NCBI RefSeq assembly: GCF_001618425.1
Contig: NZ_BDCU01000054.1
Coordinates: 46,030 to 110,029, forward strand
Direction: 5' to 3'
DNA: 64,000 nt
DNA from: Nocardia fusca NBRC 14340
GTDB lineage: Bacteria > Actinomycetota > Actinomycetes > Mycobacteriales > Mycobacteriaceae
The notes beneath the pieces were generated by a model. It made no database searches and had not been told where the DNA came from. It saw only the letters and a list, made by a program, of their open reading frames with translations. Shown one piece after another: positions 43,119 to 51,689 of this stretch. Made by a program: the position numbers and the translations under genes. Every line of letters begins with the position of its first letter. Within the stretch, counting starts at the first letter, position 1.

Positions 43119-43991
43119 TCAGAAGCGTGACCGCCGGAAACCGCCCTCGGAGTCGAGCACCTGCCCGACCACCCAGCGGCCCGCGTCGGAGACCAGCCAT
43201 TCGATCAGCCGGGCCGGGTCGTCTGGCCGGCCGGCCCGGCCGCGCGGAAAGGCGCAGTGGACCTGTTCGACGAATTCCGGGGGCAGGTCCGTGGTATTCG
43301 GGGCGAGGAAGCCCGTATCGACCGGGCCGGGGTTGACGGTGTTGAGCACGATGCCGCGGTCGATCAGTTCGTCGGCGACCGTCGCCGTCATGCCCGCCAG
43401 CACCGATTTCGCCGAGCCGTAGGCGATTTCGCCGCGCATCGGCGCCAGATGCTGACCGGAGGTCATCCAGATCACCCGGCCGCGATCGGCGACCTCGCCC
43501 CGATCGGGACGGAACTGCCGCGCGAACGCCCGGGTGAGCAGCAGCACCGAGCGGGCGTCCACGGCCCAGTGCGCGTCCAGCATCGCGGCGTCGATATCGA
43601 ACAGGGTCCCGTCGCCGCCGCTTCGGGCGTGATTGGCGATCAGGATGTCCACCTGCCCGAATTCGGCGACCGCGGCGTCCACGACCTCCGCCGGTGCGGC
43701 GGGGTCGGCGAAATCGATACTGTGGTCCACCACCCGTGGCGCGGCGGACAATCCGCGGCGGATCGCATCGATATCGTCGGCGCCCCAGGGTTGTTCCTCG
43801 TCGTGGGGCCGCCAATGGGTCAGGTAGAGCGCGGCGCCCCGATCGGCCAGCCGCCGGGCGATCGCGTAGCCGATCCCGGCGCGGCGTCCCACTCCGGTCA
43901 CCACGGCCACTCGTCCGGTGAGATCTCCCTCGGCGTGCATCACCGGCCATTGCACTGTCCACCGGCCGTCGGCGCAAGTGATTTCCGGCAC
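43119..43991 (-). CDS. SDR family oxidoreductase
   Basis: A 290-residue classical short-chain dehydrogenase. The cofactor loop is VVTGVGRRAGIGYAIARRL (an extended TGxxxGIG), the NAG-type region is ILIANHAR, the catalytic Ser is in VIWMTSGQH, and Y/K are in IAYGSAKSVL. NPGPVDTGF follows, as in the family. GTG 43991 with GAGGTGACCC upstream is used; ATG 43940 would give a more standard length of 273. The reaction is an NAD(P)-dependent alcohol/ketone conversion on an unknown substrate. It diverges from the P1 peptidase gene. Confidence 0.85.
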   Translation of the reverse strand: MPEITCADGRWTVQWPVMHAEGDLTGRVAVVTGVGRRAGIGYAIARRLADRGAALYLTHWRPHDEEQPWGADDIDAIRRGLSAAPRVVDHSIDFADPAAPAEVVDAAVAEFGQVDILIANHARSGGDGTLFDIDAAMLDAHWAVDARSVLLLTRAFARQFRPDRGEVADRGRVIWMTSGQHLAPMRGEIAYGSAKSVLAGMTATVADELIDRGIVLNTVNPGPVDTGFLAPNTTDLPPEFVEQVHCAFPRGRAGRPDDPARLIEWLVSDAGRWVVGQVLDSEGGFRRSRF

Positions 43992-44113
43992 GGGTCACCT
44001 CGCGGTACCGGTTCGGCGACAGTACCTTCCACACGGCCGCGCACCATCGGTGCGATGATCGCTGTGCAGCGCCCGGTTTCCGCGGGCACAGTCAGGAGAA
44101 CGGAGGCCGCCGG

Positions 44114-44986
44114 GTGGGTATCGGAATTTCCGGGGTGAGTGTGGGCCACTGGACCGACGAGGTGGGCCGGACCGGCTGCACGGTGCTCCTGTTGCCGGCG
44201 GGCACCGTCGCCTCGTGCGAGGTGCGCGGCGGCGCCCCGGCCAGTCGTGAACTCGACGCCCTGTCCCCGGACAAAGCCGTGGTCGCCATCGATGCTGTCG
44301 TACTGACCGGCGGGTCGGCCTTCGGTCTCGCCGCGGCCGACGGTGTCATGCGCTACCTCGAAGAACAGGACCGCGGCGTCCCTACTCCCGCTGGGCGGGT
44401 ACCGATCGTCCCCACGCTGGCACTCTTCGACCTCGGCGCGGGCGATCCCGCGGCCCGGCCCACCGCCGAGTCCGGTTACCGCGCGGCCCGGGCGGCCGCC
44501 GGGGAGCAGATCCTCGTGGGCCGCGTCGGCGCGGGCACCGGCGCCCATACCTCCCAGTGGCGCGGGCCGCAGCTGCGCCGGCCGGGCGGCCTGGGCTACG
44601 CCGAGCGCCGGCTGGGTGATCTGGTGGTCGGTGCGCTGTGCGCGGTCAACGCTTTCGGCGATATCGACCTCGGCGCGGCGGATATCTCGCTGGACGCGGT
44701 ACTGCGGCTCGAGGGCGGGTTCGATTTCGCGCGCACCCGCGACCACACCACCATCGGCGCTGTTCTCACCAATGCCCGGCTGGACAAACCGGGCTGCCGC
44801 ATCGTCGCCCAGGGCGCCCACGACGGCCTGTCCCGCGCCCTGACGCCGCCGCACACCCGCTTCGACGGCGACGGCTTCATCGCCGCCGCCACCGGCGCTG
44901 TCGACGCACACGTCGATACGGTGCGGCTGATGGCGCTGGCCGCCGTCGTCGACGCGATCCGCTCGGTCGCCGCCCGCGAAACCTGA
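44114..44986 (+). CDS. P1 family (DmpA-like) peptidase
   Basis: A 290-residue member of the self-processing Ntn-like DmpA/aminopeptidase family (peptidase S58). It has GGAPASRELDALSP, VVLTGGSAFGLAAADGVMRY, VGRVGAGTGAHTSQWRG, then LVVGALCAVNAFGDIDL and the processing/nucleophile region TRDHTTIGAVLTNARL. The enzyme cleaves itself before the nucleophile to form two subunits and hydrolyses N-terminal amino acids or D-esters. GTG 44114 has CGGAGG 7 bases upstream. It is transcribed alone. Confidence 0.85.
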   Translation: MGIGISGVSVGHWTDEVGRTGCTVLLLPAGTVASCEVRGGAPASRELDALSPDKAVVAIDAVVLTGGSAFGLAAADGVMRYLEEQDRGVPTPAGRVPIVPTLALFDLGAGDPAARPTAESGYRAARAAAGEQILVGRVGAGTGAHTSQWRGPQLRRPGGLGYAERRLGDLVVGALCAVNAFGDIDLGAADISLDAVLRLEGGFDFARTRDHTTIGAVLTNARLDKPGCRIVAQGAHDGLSRALTPPHTRFDGDGFIAAATGAVDAHVDTVRLMALAAVVDAIRSVAARET

Positions 44987-45076
44987 ACCGGCGCGGACGG
45001 TCCGCTCGCACCACGCCTTCGGCGGGACGTCACCACCGGAAGCGGCCTGGTGACCGGATAGCGACCGGTCGGTGAT

Positions 45077-45820
45077 TCAGCGGCCGAACACCGTGTTCAG
45101 TACCTCCGCCGCGGCCCGGTTCAGCGGCGCCAGTACCCGCCGGTTCAGGAATACGAGCGGGCGCACGACGACGAAATCCCACACTGCCGCCAGCGCACGC
45201 AGCACCGGACGCAGCACCGTCCGATAGACGAAGACACACGGCACCACGACCAGCACCCGCACCACCGCGGTCGCCCCACGCCAGCCATAGGACACGATCG
45301 TCGCGAGGAGCATCCAGCACGGCCGCAGCACCCATCGCCACAGCAACTGCAGCGGCCACACAACACTCCACCGCCACAGCCACTCCACGGTCGACTCGAT
45401 CGCACCCAGCACCGGTCGAAGGACCCAGCGCCACAGCAGTTCGAGTCCCGGCAGCAGCAGCCGCTGCCACAGCCATCGTTCGATCGCATGCCGCAGCGGC
45501 CGCAGCAGCCAGTCCATGAGCAGCGCCCCCAGCGGCGTGAGCACCATGCCCCACACCACATGCTGGAGCGCCCACCCCCACACCACATCCTTGACGAACA
45601 GCCACAGCGGCCGCACCACCCAGTACCAGAGAAACCGGCCCACCGGCACCAACAGCCGTTCCAGTACGTAGACGCCCGCCGCGACGACCGCCCGCCCGCA
45701 CAGCTTCACCGCCTCCCAGAGCAACCGCAGCGGCACCAGCAGCACCACCGCCAGGCCCCGCGCGACCCATTCGCCGATCGACACCCGTTGCCGGGGTTCC
45801 CGTGGATCTGTCGAAGACAT
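45077..45820 (-). CDS. Trp-rich protein with paired proline repeats, membrane-associated
   Basis: A 247-residue, very Trp- and Leu-rich basic protein. After a hydrophilic N-terminus of about 18 residues, the pattern hydrophobic-hydrophobic-x-Pro recurs 13 times (prolines at 30, 59, 71, 96, 108, 124, 136, 156, 167, 194, 205, 221, 232). Twelve of them form six pairs 11-12 residues apart, the second usually reading V/L-R-P. The stretches between look like short amphipathic or re-entrant helices (GRFLWYWVVRPLW, LELLWRWVLRPVL). GGAGG lies upstream of ATG 45820. I know of no biochemical function; a membrane surface or pore-like role is conceivable. Confidence 0.75.
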   Translation of the reverse strand: MSSTDPREPRQRVSIGEWVARGLAVVLLVPLRLLWEAVKLCGRAVVAAGVYVLERLLVPVGRFLWYWVVRPLWLFVKDVVWGWALQHVVWGMVLTPLGALLMDWLLRPLRHAIERWLWQRLLLPGLELLWRWVLRPVLGAIESTVEWLWRWSVVWPLQLLWRWVLRPCWMLLATIVSYGWRGATAVVRVLVVVPCVFVYRTVLRPVLRALAAVWDFVVVRPLVFLNRRVLAPLNRAAAEVLNTVFGR

Positions 45821-45904
45821 CGAATCCTCCTCCCGCCCGGAATCATCGCACCCCCGGGCACCACCGGTACAGGTAGTCCCCGGTCTGCGGCCGAGTGGAG
45901 ATCC

Positions 45905-46579
45905 GCGGCGTTGGCGGTCGCCGCGCTGATCGGCCGGGAGCTGCCCGGCACCACGGTCGGCACCGCGATCGTGTCCATCCACCCGCGCCACCCCAACGCG
46001 CTGGCCATGCAGGCGCAAACAGCACAGGCCGCCGTCGGCGGCCGTTTCGAACTCGGCCTGGGCCTGTCCTTGCCGGAGATCGCCGCCGGCTACGGAAATA
46101 CCCACCCACGCATCCGATACCTGCGCGAATACCTCACCGCCCTGCGCGAACTGCTGCACACCGGCGCAGTCGACCACACCGGCGAGACACTGGTGGCCAA
46201 GTCGCCGACACGCAGCGCGATGCCGGCCCTCCACTCGCCGGTGCCCATGCTGCTGGCTACTTCCGGCCCACTGACCCTGCGGGTCGCGGCCGAACTCGCC
46301 GACAGCGCCCTTCCACTACTCACCGGGCCGAACACGCTGGCCGACTTCACCATCCCCACACTCGCCCGACGAGCCGCGGCAGCCGGTCGGACGATGCCGC
46401 GGGTGCTGGGCATGGTGGGTGGAGTGGTGACCGCTGACGTGGCAGGCGCACGCGAGCGAGCAGCGCAGCAGATGAACAGATACGGCGAGATGCCCGCGTA
46501 TCGGGCGCTACTGAACACTCACTCGGATCCGGCTCGTCGGGCCGGCTTTGCGCGTCGGCAGGCCCGAGCGGATCGGTAA
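45905..46579 (+). pseudogene. Truncated F420-type luciferase-like oxidoreductase
   Basis: The plus strand encodes the middle of an F420-dependent LLM oxidoreductase: ELPGTTVGTAIVSIHPRHPN, RFELGLGLSLPEIAAGYGN, PRIRYLREYLTALRELLHTG, PVPMLLATSGPLTLRVAAEL and PLLTGPNTLADFTIPTLARR. The first 50 or so residues (cofactor-binding start) are missing, with no start codon at the break, and the C-terminus stops shortly after YRALLNTH, about 40 residues short. It is a relic cut at both ends. Confidence 0.7.
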
Positions 46580-46700
46580 CTCGGCCACCCGGCCAAGCAC
46601 CGGGACAGCATCGGCCGGATGTCACACACGACGAGCCGGCTCCGTCGACTCTGCAGCAGACAAGAACCATGCCATACCCGCCCAGACCTACGGAGTTCCG

Positions 46701-47198
46701 ATGACCGCTTCCGCCCGGACCGCCCCCGTCCTCGTACGTTGCGCTGAGGCCGAGACCCTCCAGGACGGCGCGCTGAGCCTGATCACCCTCCTCGCCGACG
46801 CCGGCGCCACCGGAGGCGCACTCACCGCCAACAAAGCGACCCTGCACAAGGGCTCACCCGGTGCGCCCGCGCATTTCCACACCGCCGCAACCGAGATGTT
46901 CCTGGTGCTCGAAGGTTCCGTGCGGATCCTGCTCGGCGAGCAGGTCGTACGGCTCGAACAGGGTGATTTCCTGACGGTGCCGCCCACGGTCCCCCATGCC
47001 TTCGCCCCGGCCGCCGGGACCGAGGCGGAACTGCTCGTGGTCTTCACCCCGGGACTGCACCGATTCGACTACTACCGGCTGCTCGAGCGGGTCCACCGCG
47101 GCGAGGCGAGTGTCGAGGAGATCCGCGCGAGCTCGCAGCGCTACGACAACCACTACGTCGACAGCCCGGTCTGGCGCGCCGAACTCGCCCTGGCCTGA
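46701..47198 (+). CDS. Cupin-domain protein
   Basis: A 165-residue single-domain cupin. Motif 1 is PGAPAHFHTAATEMFLVLEG and motif 2 is RLEQGDFLTVPPTVPHAFAP, so the usual metal-binding H/H/E and H are present. The C-terminal tail has DYYRLLERVHRGEASVEEIR. CGGAG lies just upstream of ATG 46701. The substrate is unknown. It stands between two pseudogenes, so it may be a survivor of a decayed operon. Confidence 0.82.
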   Translation: MTASARTAPVLVRCAEAETLQDGALSLITLLADAGATGGALTANKATLHKGSPGAPAHFHTAATEMFLVLEGSVRILLGEQVVRLEQGDFLTVPPTVPHAFAPAAGTEAELLVVFTPGLHRFDYYRLLERVHRGEASVEEIRASSQRYDNHYVDSPVWRAELALA

Positions 47199-47385
47199 TC
47201 GCTCGAGCTCGCCGCAGCGGCACATACTCTCGAGTCGTCGCCGGATAACGGCTTCCACCGGCGGCTCGCCCGACAGCAGCACGACCGTGGAGCGGCGAGC
47301 GGCTCCTGTACCCCGGGCCGGTTCGCTCGACGAGCCGATACGCAGCCGGAACGCGATTTATCGTTGGTAGCGGGGTTCGCCACAC

Positions 47386-47708
47386 GACAGTTTCACCATC
47401 GGCGAGATCCTGGCCTACGAAGCGCTCGGCCTCACCCCGGAGGGGACCGCGGAAAGATTTGTCGCGGACGCCGTCAACACCTACGGCGGGCAGATTGTGA
47501 CCAATCCCTCCGGCGGAATGCCGGCCAAAGGCCATCCGCTGGGTGCTACGGGAGTGGCGCAGTGCGCGGAGAACCGGTCTGGCTGCTGCGTGGGCAGGCC
47601 GGTGCCCGCCAGGTCGATTACGCGAACCCGGCCCTACAGCACAACGTCGGGCTCGGCGGCGCGGCGGTGGTGACGCTGTACGCGAACACCGGGTCGATCC
47701 ATCGCTGA
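47386..47708 (+). pseudogene. C-terminal remnant of a thiolase (acetyl-CoA acetyltransferase/lipid-transfer type)
   Basis: In one frame the sequence reads DSFTIGEILAYEALGLTPEG, then GGQIVTNPSGGMPAKGHPLG and ATGVAQC, the conserved C-terminal thiolase region with its GHP motif. Near 47565-47578 the reading continues in a second frame as VWLLRGQAGARQVDYANPAL and QHNVGLGGAAVV, the normal end of the protein. The N-terminal two-thirds are missing and one frameshift is present, so the gene is dead. Confidence 0.75.
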
Positions 47709-47716
47709 GCCGCAGG

Positions 47717-47830
47717 TCAACGGCTACGCACCCGGACCAGCGTGCGCGGCGCCACGGCAGCCATATGGCTGGACAACACCATCAGCATGAGCACTGCGAA
47801 CCCGGCGGCAGCCGTCGCGTAGACCATCAT
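47717..47830 (-). CDS. 37-residue single-pass membrane peptide
   Basis: A small gene of 38 codons encodes MMVYATAAAGFAVLMLMVLS followed by SHMAAVAPRTLVRVRSR. The first 20 residues form one membrane helix and the tail is basic (four Arg). GAGGAGG lies 7 bases before the first ATG, a near-ideal ribosome site. It lies 87 bases downstream of the NADH dehydrogenase stop on the same strand, so it may be co-transcribed and assist that membrane enzyme. No family is recognised. Confidence 0.6.
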   Translation of the reverse strand: MMVYATAAAGFAVLMLMVLSSHMAAVAPRTLVRVRSR

Positions 47831-47917
47831 GGGGAACCTCCTCGTACGGTTTCCCGGTCCACCTTTCCCGCCGAACCTGGCAACAACCTGTGCGCCGCTC
47901 GGTAATGCGGTGTGTGT

Positions 47918-49258
47918 TCAGTGGTGGCGGATACCCTCGCTGCCGACGAAGCTCGCCTCCTCCGGGCTGACCAGACCCAGCAGGGTGAGCGGGCGCGAGG
48001 CGAACGCGTTGGTCAGATAGGTCAGCGTGATCGCCCAGCGGTTGATCCCCCGGGGTAGGGCGTAGGTGTGATAGGCGCGGGTCACCGCCTTGGCGGGCAG
48101 GCCGGAGAGCCGGACACCCACCGGATTCGCGACGGCGAAGCCGGGTCCCAGATCCACCACCAACCCCATATCACGGTGTTTGTACACCGTCTGCGTGCCG
48201 ATCCCCATACTGGCGGCCACATTGCGGGCGAGGACCTTGCCCTGGCGGGTGGCGTGCTGCGCGGTCGGCGGGGTGATCTTGCCCGGTTTCGTCAGGTCCG
48301 GGACGGCGGCCGCGTCACCGCCGGCGAAGACGTCCGGGTGGCCGGGTACGCGTAGATCGGCGTCGACGGTCAGCCGGCCGCGTTCCATCGGCAGGCCCAG
48401 GGTGCCCAGCACGGGCGCGCCGGTCACGCCCGTCACCCAGGCGACGGTGTGCGTCGCGATCCGGGTGCCGTCGGTGAGCACGACATGGTCCTCGGCGAGC
48501 TCCTTCAGCGACATCCCCAGCCGGATATCGATACCGCGGTTGCGCAGCACGGTCAGTACCTTGTCGCTGAGCTTCTCGCCGACCTCCGGCATCACCCGGT
48601 CCGCCATGTCCAGCAGCACGAAACGGACCTCGGCGGGGTCGAAACCGCGGCGCTTGGCGTAGGTGTCGGCCAGGGCCCGCAACTGCGCGACGAGCTCGGT
48701 ACCGGCGTAGGAGGCACCGACCACGACCACGGTCCGGCGCGTCCGGCGCAGCTCCGGGTCTTCCTCGTGGTCGGCCAATTCCAGCTGCCGTAGCAACTGT
48801 TCCCGCAGATACAGCGCCTCGGCGACCGTTTTGAGGCCGCGGCCGTGCTCGGGGAGGCCGGGAATGTCGAAGAGCCGGGTCACCGACCCGGGGGTCAGCA
48901 CGAGCCGATCCCAGGACAACTCCCGCGGAGCGTGGTACTCGCTGGTCACCGTGACCGTTTTGCCGGCAAGATCGATCGTTTCGGCCGTGGCGACGACCAG
49001 CCGGACCCGCGGCAGGGCGTCGGCCAGCGACACCGCCACGAACCGCGGGTCGATGAGCCCGCCGGCCACATCCGGCAGCAGCGGTGTGTACAGCATGTAG
49101 TCGTTGGGCGTGACCAGCACGACCTCGGTATCGCGTTCCTGCTTCGCCAGCAGGCGGCACAGGTTACGGGCACAGGTGAACCCGGCGAAACCGCTGCCCA
49201 CGATCACCACCCGCTGCGGTCCGCCACTGCGGTCGACAGAACTCTCGACGTCGGGCAC
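47918..49258 (-). CDS. ndh: Type II NADH dehydrogenase (NAD(P)/FAD-dependent oxidoreductase)
   Basis: A 446-residue two-dinucleotide-binding flavoprotein of the NDH-2 family. The FAD site is VVIVGSGFAGFTCARNL (GSGFAG at 21-26), the NADH site is VVVVGASYAGTELVAQL, and the flavin-contact segment is DVFAGGDAAAVPD. AQHATRQGKVLARNVAA and a C-terminal region with LPRGINRWAITLTYLTNAFA (membrane-binding) complete the match. It transfers electrons from NADH to the quinone pool without pumping protons. GTG 49258 has GGAGGAGG upstream. A small membrane peptide gene follows it. Confidence 0.85.
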   Translation of the reverse strand: MPDVESSVDRSGGPQRVVIVGSGFAGFTCARNLCRLLAKQERDTEVVLVTPNDYMLYTPLLPDVAGGLIDPRFVAVSLADALPRVRLVVATAETIDLAGKTVTVTSEYHAPRELSWDRLVLTPGSVTRLFDIPGLPEHGRGLKTVAEALYLREQLLRQLELADHEEDPELRRTRRTVVVVGASYAGTELVAQLRALADTYAKRRGFDPAEVRFVLLDMADRVMPEVGEKLSDKVLTVLRNRGIDIRLGMSLKELAEDHVVLTDGTRIATHTVAWVTGVTGAPVLGTLGLPMERGRLTVDADLRVPGHPDVFAGGDAAAVPDLTKPGKITPPTAQHATRQGKVLARNVAASMGIGTQTVYKHRDMGLVVDLGPGFAVANPVGVRLSGLPAKAVTRAYHTYALPRGINRWAITLTYLTNAFASRPLTLLGLVSPEEASFVGSEGIRHH

Positions 49259-49346
49259 GGCCACCTCCTCCTTCGTCTCGGTTCCCCCGGCGGTTCCCGC
49301 GAGATCGCCGCCGAAACATCCGGCGGCGACCGGGCGGCAGCGCACG

Positions 49347-50633
49347 TCAGTCGGTTTCGGCGAATTCGAACGGCAGCGCGTCGATCGCTTCGCGGTACCG
49401 CCGCTCCAGCTCGTCCGCGTCGGGCGCCCCGATATAGAGGGTCGCGAGCTTGTACCGATAGGAGTCCTGGTTGGGCAGGTCCGAGAGACGCTCACCGGGC
49501 TGGACCTCGATATGCACCACCGTCCCTGGGAAACGGCGCTGCAATGCGGCGATATCGGCCTCGCCGGGCACCGCGCGCACGATCCCGTCCTCGTACCGGG
49601 GCACCATGCACTGCGCGGCGACCGCGAATTCACCCTTGCGATGTGGCATCCGGGGCCGGTCGCCCAGGGCGATATCGATGGCGACACCGTGGTTGGAGCT
49701 ACCGTCGACCTTCGCGAACAGGTTGCTGTGCGACTGCGAGATACGCGTGTTGACTTCGATCAACCACAGTTTGCCGGTCTCGGCATCCCACATGAACTCC
49801 GAGTTGAAGCAACCGTTGTCGTATCCGGTGTGCCGCAGATAGCGCTCGGTGACATCGATCATTTGCTGCTGGACGTCCTCGGGGACGGTCCGCGCCGGAT
49901 AGTCCAGGTGGGCGAAACTGTGCCCGGTGGCGTCCTTGCGCATATCGAACAGGCCGTGCACATGGTATTCACCGCGGAACATCGTGCCCTCCGGTGCGGC
50001 CTGGGTGCCGGTGACGACCTGCTCGGCGAGGCAGGTGCGTCCCCCCGCCACGCGGATCTCCTCCGGCACGTCGACGCGCTCGAGTGCGCGGTCGAAGGGG
50101 TCGGCGATCCGGCCGATCTCGGCGCGGATCTGGGCGATGGCGGTGGCGAACACCTCGGCGTCGGTCACTTCGAATCCCAGTTGCGAGGAATGGGATTTGA
50201 TCGGCTTCACCCAGAAGGGAAACGGAATATCGATTTTGTCGAGCGCGTCGGGGTCGAACGGATCGAAGGCACAGAAATCCGGCACACATTCCGGCACCGA
50301 TTCCCGCTGTAATACCCGGCTCCAGTATTTGTGCTCGTTCTTCAGCACGCTTTCCAAACCGGGCGAGGGCAATCCGAATTCATCCGCCAGGATGGGCACG
50401 AGCACACTGGTCGGGAAATCCCAGTGCGCGATGATCGCATCCACCCGGCCGTCGAAGGCACGCAGCTCCGCCCGAGCCCGGTCGAGCAGCTCGTCGAAGT
50501 CGAACTCGTCGGCCGTGATCAAGGTGTCGTAATCGAGCAGGCCGTGCACCGAAAATCCACCCGGAACTTCCGCGGTCGAGATTTCATCACGCTGGGAATC
50601 GGTCAGAGCAGGTACGAAAATATTTTTCCTCAC
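49347..50633 (-). CDS. ATP-grasp domain protein
   Basis: A 428-residue ATP-grasp enzyme that would join a carboxylate to an amine or similar nucleophile through an acyl-phosphate. The layout is an N-terminal Rossmann-like part (RVDAIIAHWDFPTSVLVPIL), an ATP-binding region (FPFWVKPIKSHSSQLGFEVT with the conserved Lys), and the metal site FNSEFMWDAETGKLWLIEVN with its E and N. It resembles biosynthetic ligases such as carnosine-synthase-like enzymes more than housekeeping ones. GTG 50633 has no clear ribosome site. Two hydrolase genes lie upstream on the same strand, so a small pathway is possible. Confidence 0.8.
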   Translation of the reverse strand: MRKNIFVPALTDSQRDEISTAEVPGGFSVHGLLDYDTLITADEFDFDELLDRARAELRAFDGRVDAIIAHWDFPTSVLVPILADEFGLPSPGLESVLKNEHKYWSRVLQRESVPECVPDFCAFDPFDPDALDKIDIPFPFWVKPIKSHSSQLGFEVTDAEVFATAIAQIRAEIGRIADPFDRALERVDVPEEIRVAGGRTCLAEQVVTGTQAAPEGTMFRGEYHVHGLFDMRKDATGHSFAHLDYPARTVPEDVQQQMIDVTERYLRHTGYDNGCFNSEFMWDAETGKLWLIEVNTRISQSHSNLFAKVDGSSNHGVAIDIALGDRPRMPHRKGEFAVAAQCMVPRYEDGIVRAVPGEADIAALQRRFPGTVVHIEVQPGERLSDLPNQDSYRYKLATLYIGAPDADELERRYREAIDALPFEFAETD

Positions 50634-50741
50634 ACAGAGCGGCTAGCCATTTGTCCCGGGCTCAAACACTTCGGCCGGTGAACGAAAATCGCGCCCCCGG
50701 AACCGTCCGGGAAACGAAGCGTCCGGGGGCACGAAAGATCG

Positions 50742-51689
50742 TCACGACGGCGCACGATTCACGATTCGTACCAGATCGCCCAGCGCCCGGCGGGCCTCCG
50801 GGATATCGGCCAGCGGCCAGGCATGGAACATTCCGGCGAATTCGTGATATTCGAGTGCGACGCCTTCGGCGGCACAACGCGCGCGGAACCGGCGCGCGTC
50901 CGCGAGCAGGACATCCCTGGTCCCGATGAACAGGCTCAACTCTCCGGGCGTCGCGGCCGGGGCGTACAGCGGGCTGACCACCGGATCGGTTCTGTCGAGG
51001 TCACCCGCGTACAGCCGGCCGGCCTCGGTCAGGCCCGCGACACCGAGGTAGGGGTCGCTGGGATCGAGCTCCCGCGCCCACGGGTCGGTCATGGTCACAT
51101 CGAGCCACGGGGAGATCAGCACGACCTCCTTCGGCGCCACCCCACCGGCCGCATCGAGCGCGCGGGCCAGCACCAGCGCCAGCGCTCCCCCGGCCGAATC
51201 CCCCATCAGCACCTTGTCGTGCGACGCGGCGCCGGCGAAAGCCGCGTCGTGCGCGGCGAGCACCATGGAGATGGTGTCGCGAGGGTGGTTCGCCGGGGCG
51301 AGCGGGTAGAGCGGAACCGTCACCGTACATCCGGTCTCGTCGATCAATCGCGACACGAATTTCCAGTGGTCGCGCTGGATCTGGTGGACGTAGGCACCTC
51401 CGTGCAGGTACATCACGTGCCGGGAGGTACCCGCGGCCCGTGGCCGGATCGTGTAGACCGGCCGCCCGTGTATCTCCCGGCAGGTGACCCGGTGCCGCCG
51501 CCCCAGCGCGGCCGGCGGCCGGTCCCGCGCGGGTTGCTGACTCTTGCGGATGCTCTCGCGCAGCGCCTCGGCACTGGAGAAGGGTTTACCGGCCCGGGTC
51601 AGCCGCAGGGCGGCGATCAGCATCCGGCCGCGCAGACTGGTCGCGGCGGACTCCCGGGGGACCGCCGACCGCACCTCAGACATGGTCAC
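50742..51689 (-). CDS. Alpha/beta hydrolase of the HSL (esterase/lipase) family
   Basis: A 315-residue serine esterase. The oxyanion motif is MYLHGGAYVHQ (HGGG family), the nucleophile elbow is GDSAGGALAL, and the acid/base pair is in FIGTRDVLLADARRF (D) and EFAGMFHAWPLAD (H). GTG 51689 has AGGAGG 7 bases upstream and overlaps the CocE-type gene stop by 14 bases, so translation is coupled; ATG 51683 is the alternative. The substrate is unknown. Confidence 0.87.
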   Translation of the reverse strand: MTMSEVRSAVPRESAATSLRGRMLIAALRLTRAGKPFSSAEALRESIRKSQQPARDRPPAALGRRHRVTCREIHGRPVYTIRPRAAGTSRHVMYLHGGAYVHQIQRDHWKFVSRLIDETGCTVTVPLYPLAPANHPRDTISMVLAAHDAAFAGAASHDKVLMGDSAGGALALVLARALDAAGGVAPKEVVLISPWLDVTMTDPWARELDPSDPYLGVAGLTEAGRLYAGDLDRTDPVVSPLYAPAATPGELSLFIGTRDVLLADARRFRARCAAEGVALEYHEFAGMFHAWPLADIPEARRALGDLVRIVNRAPS

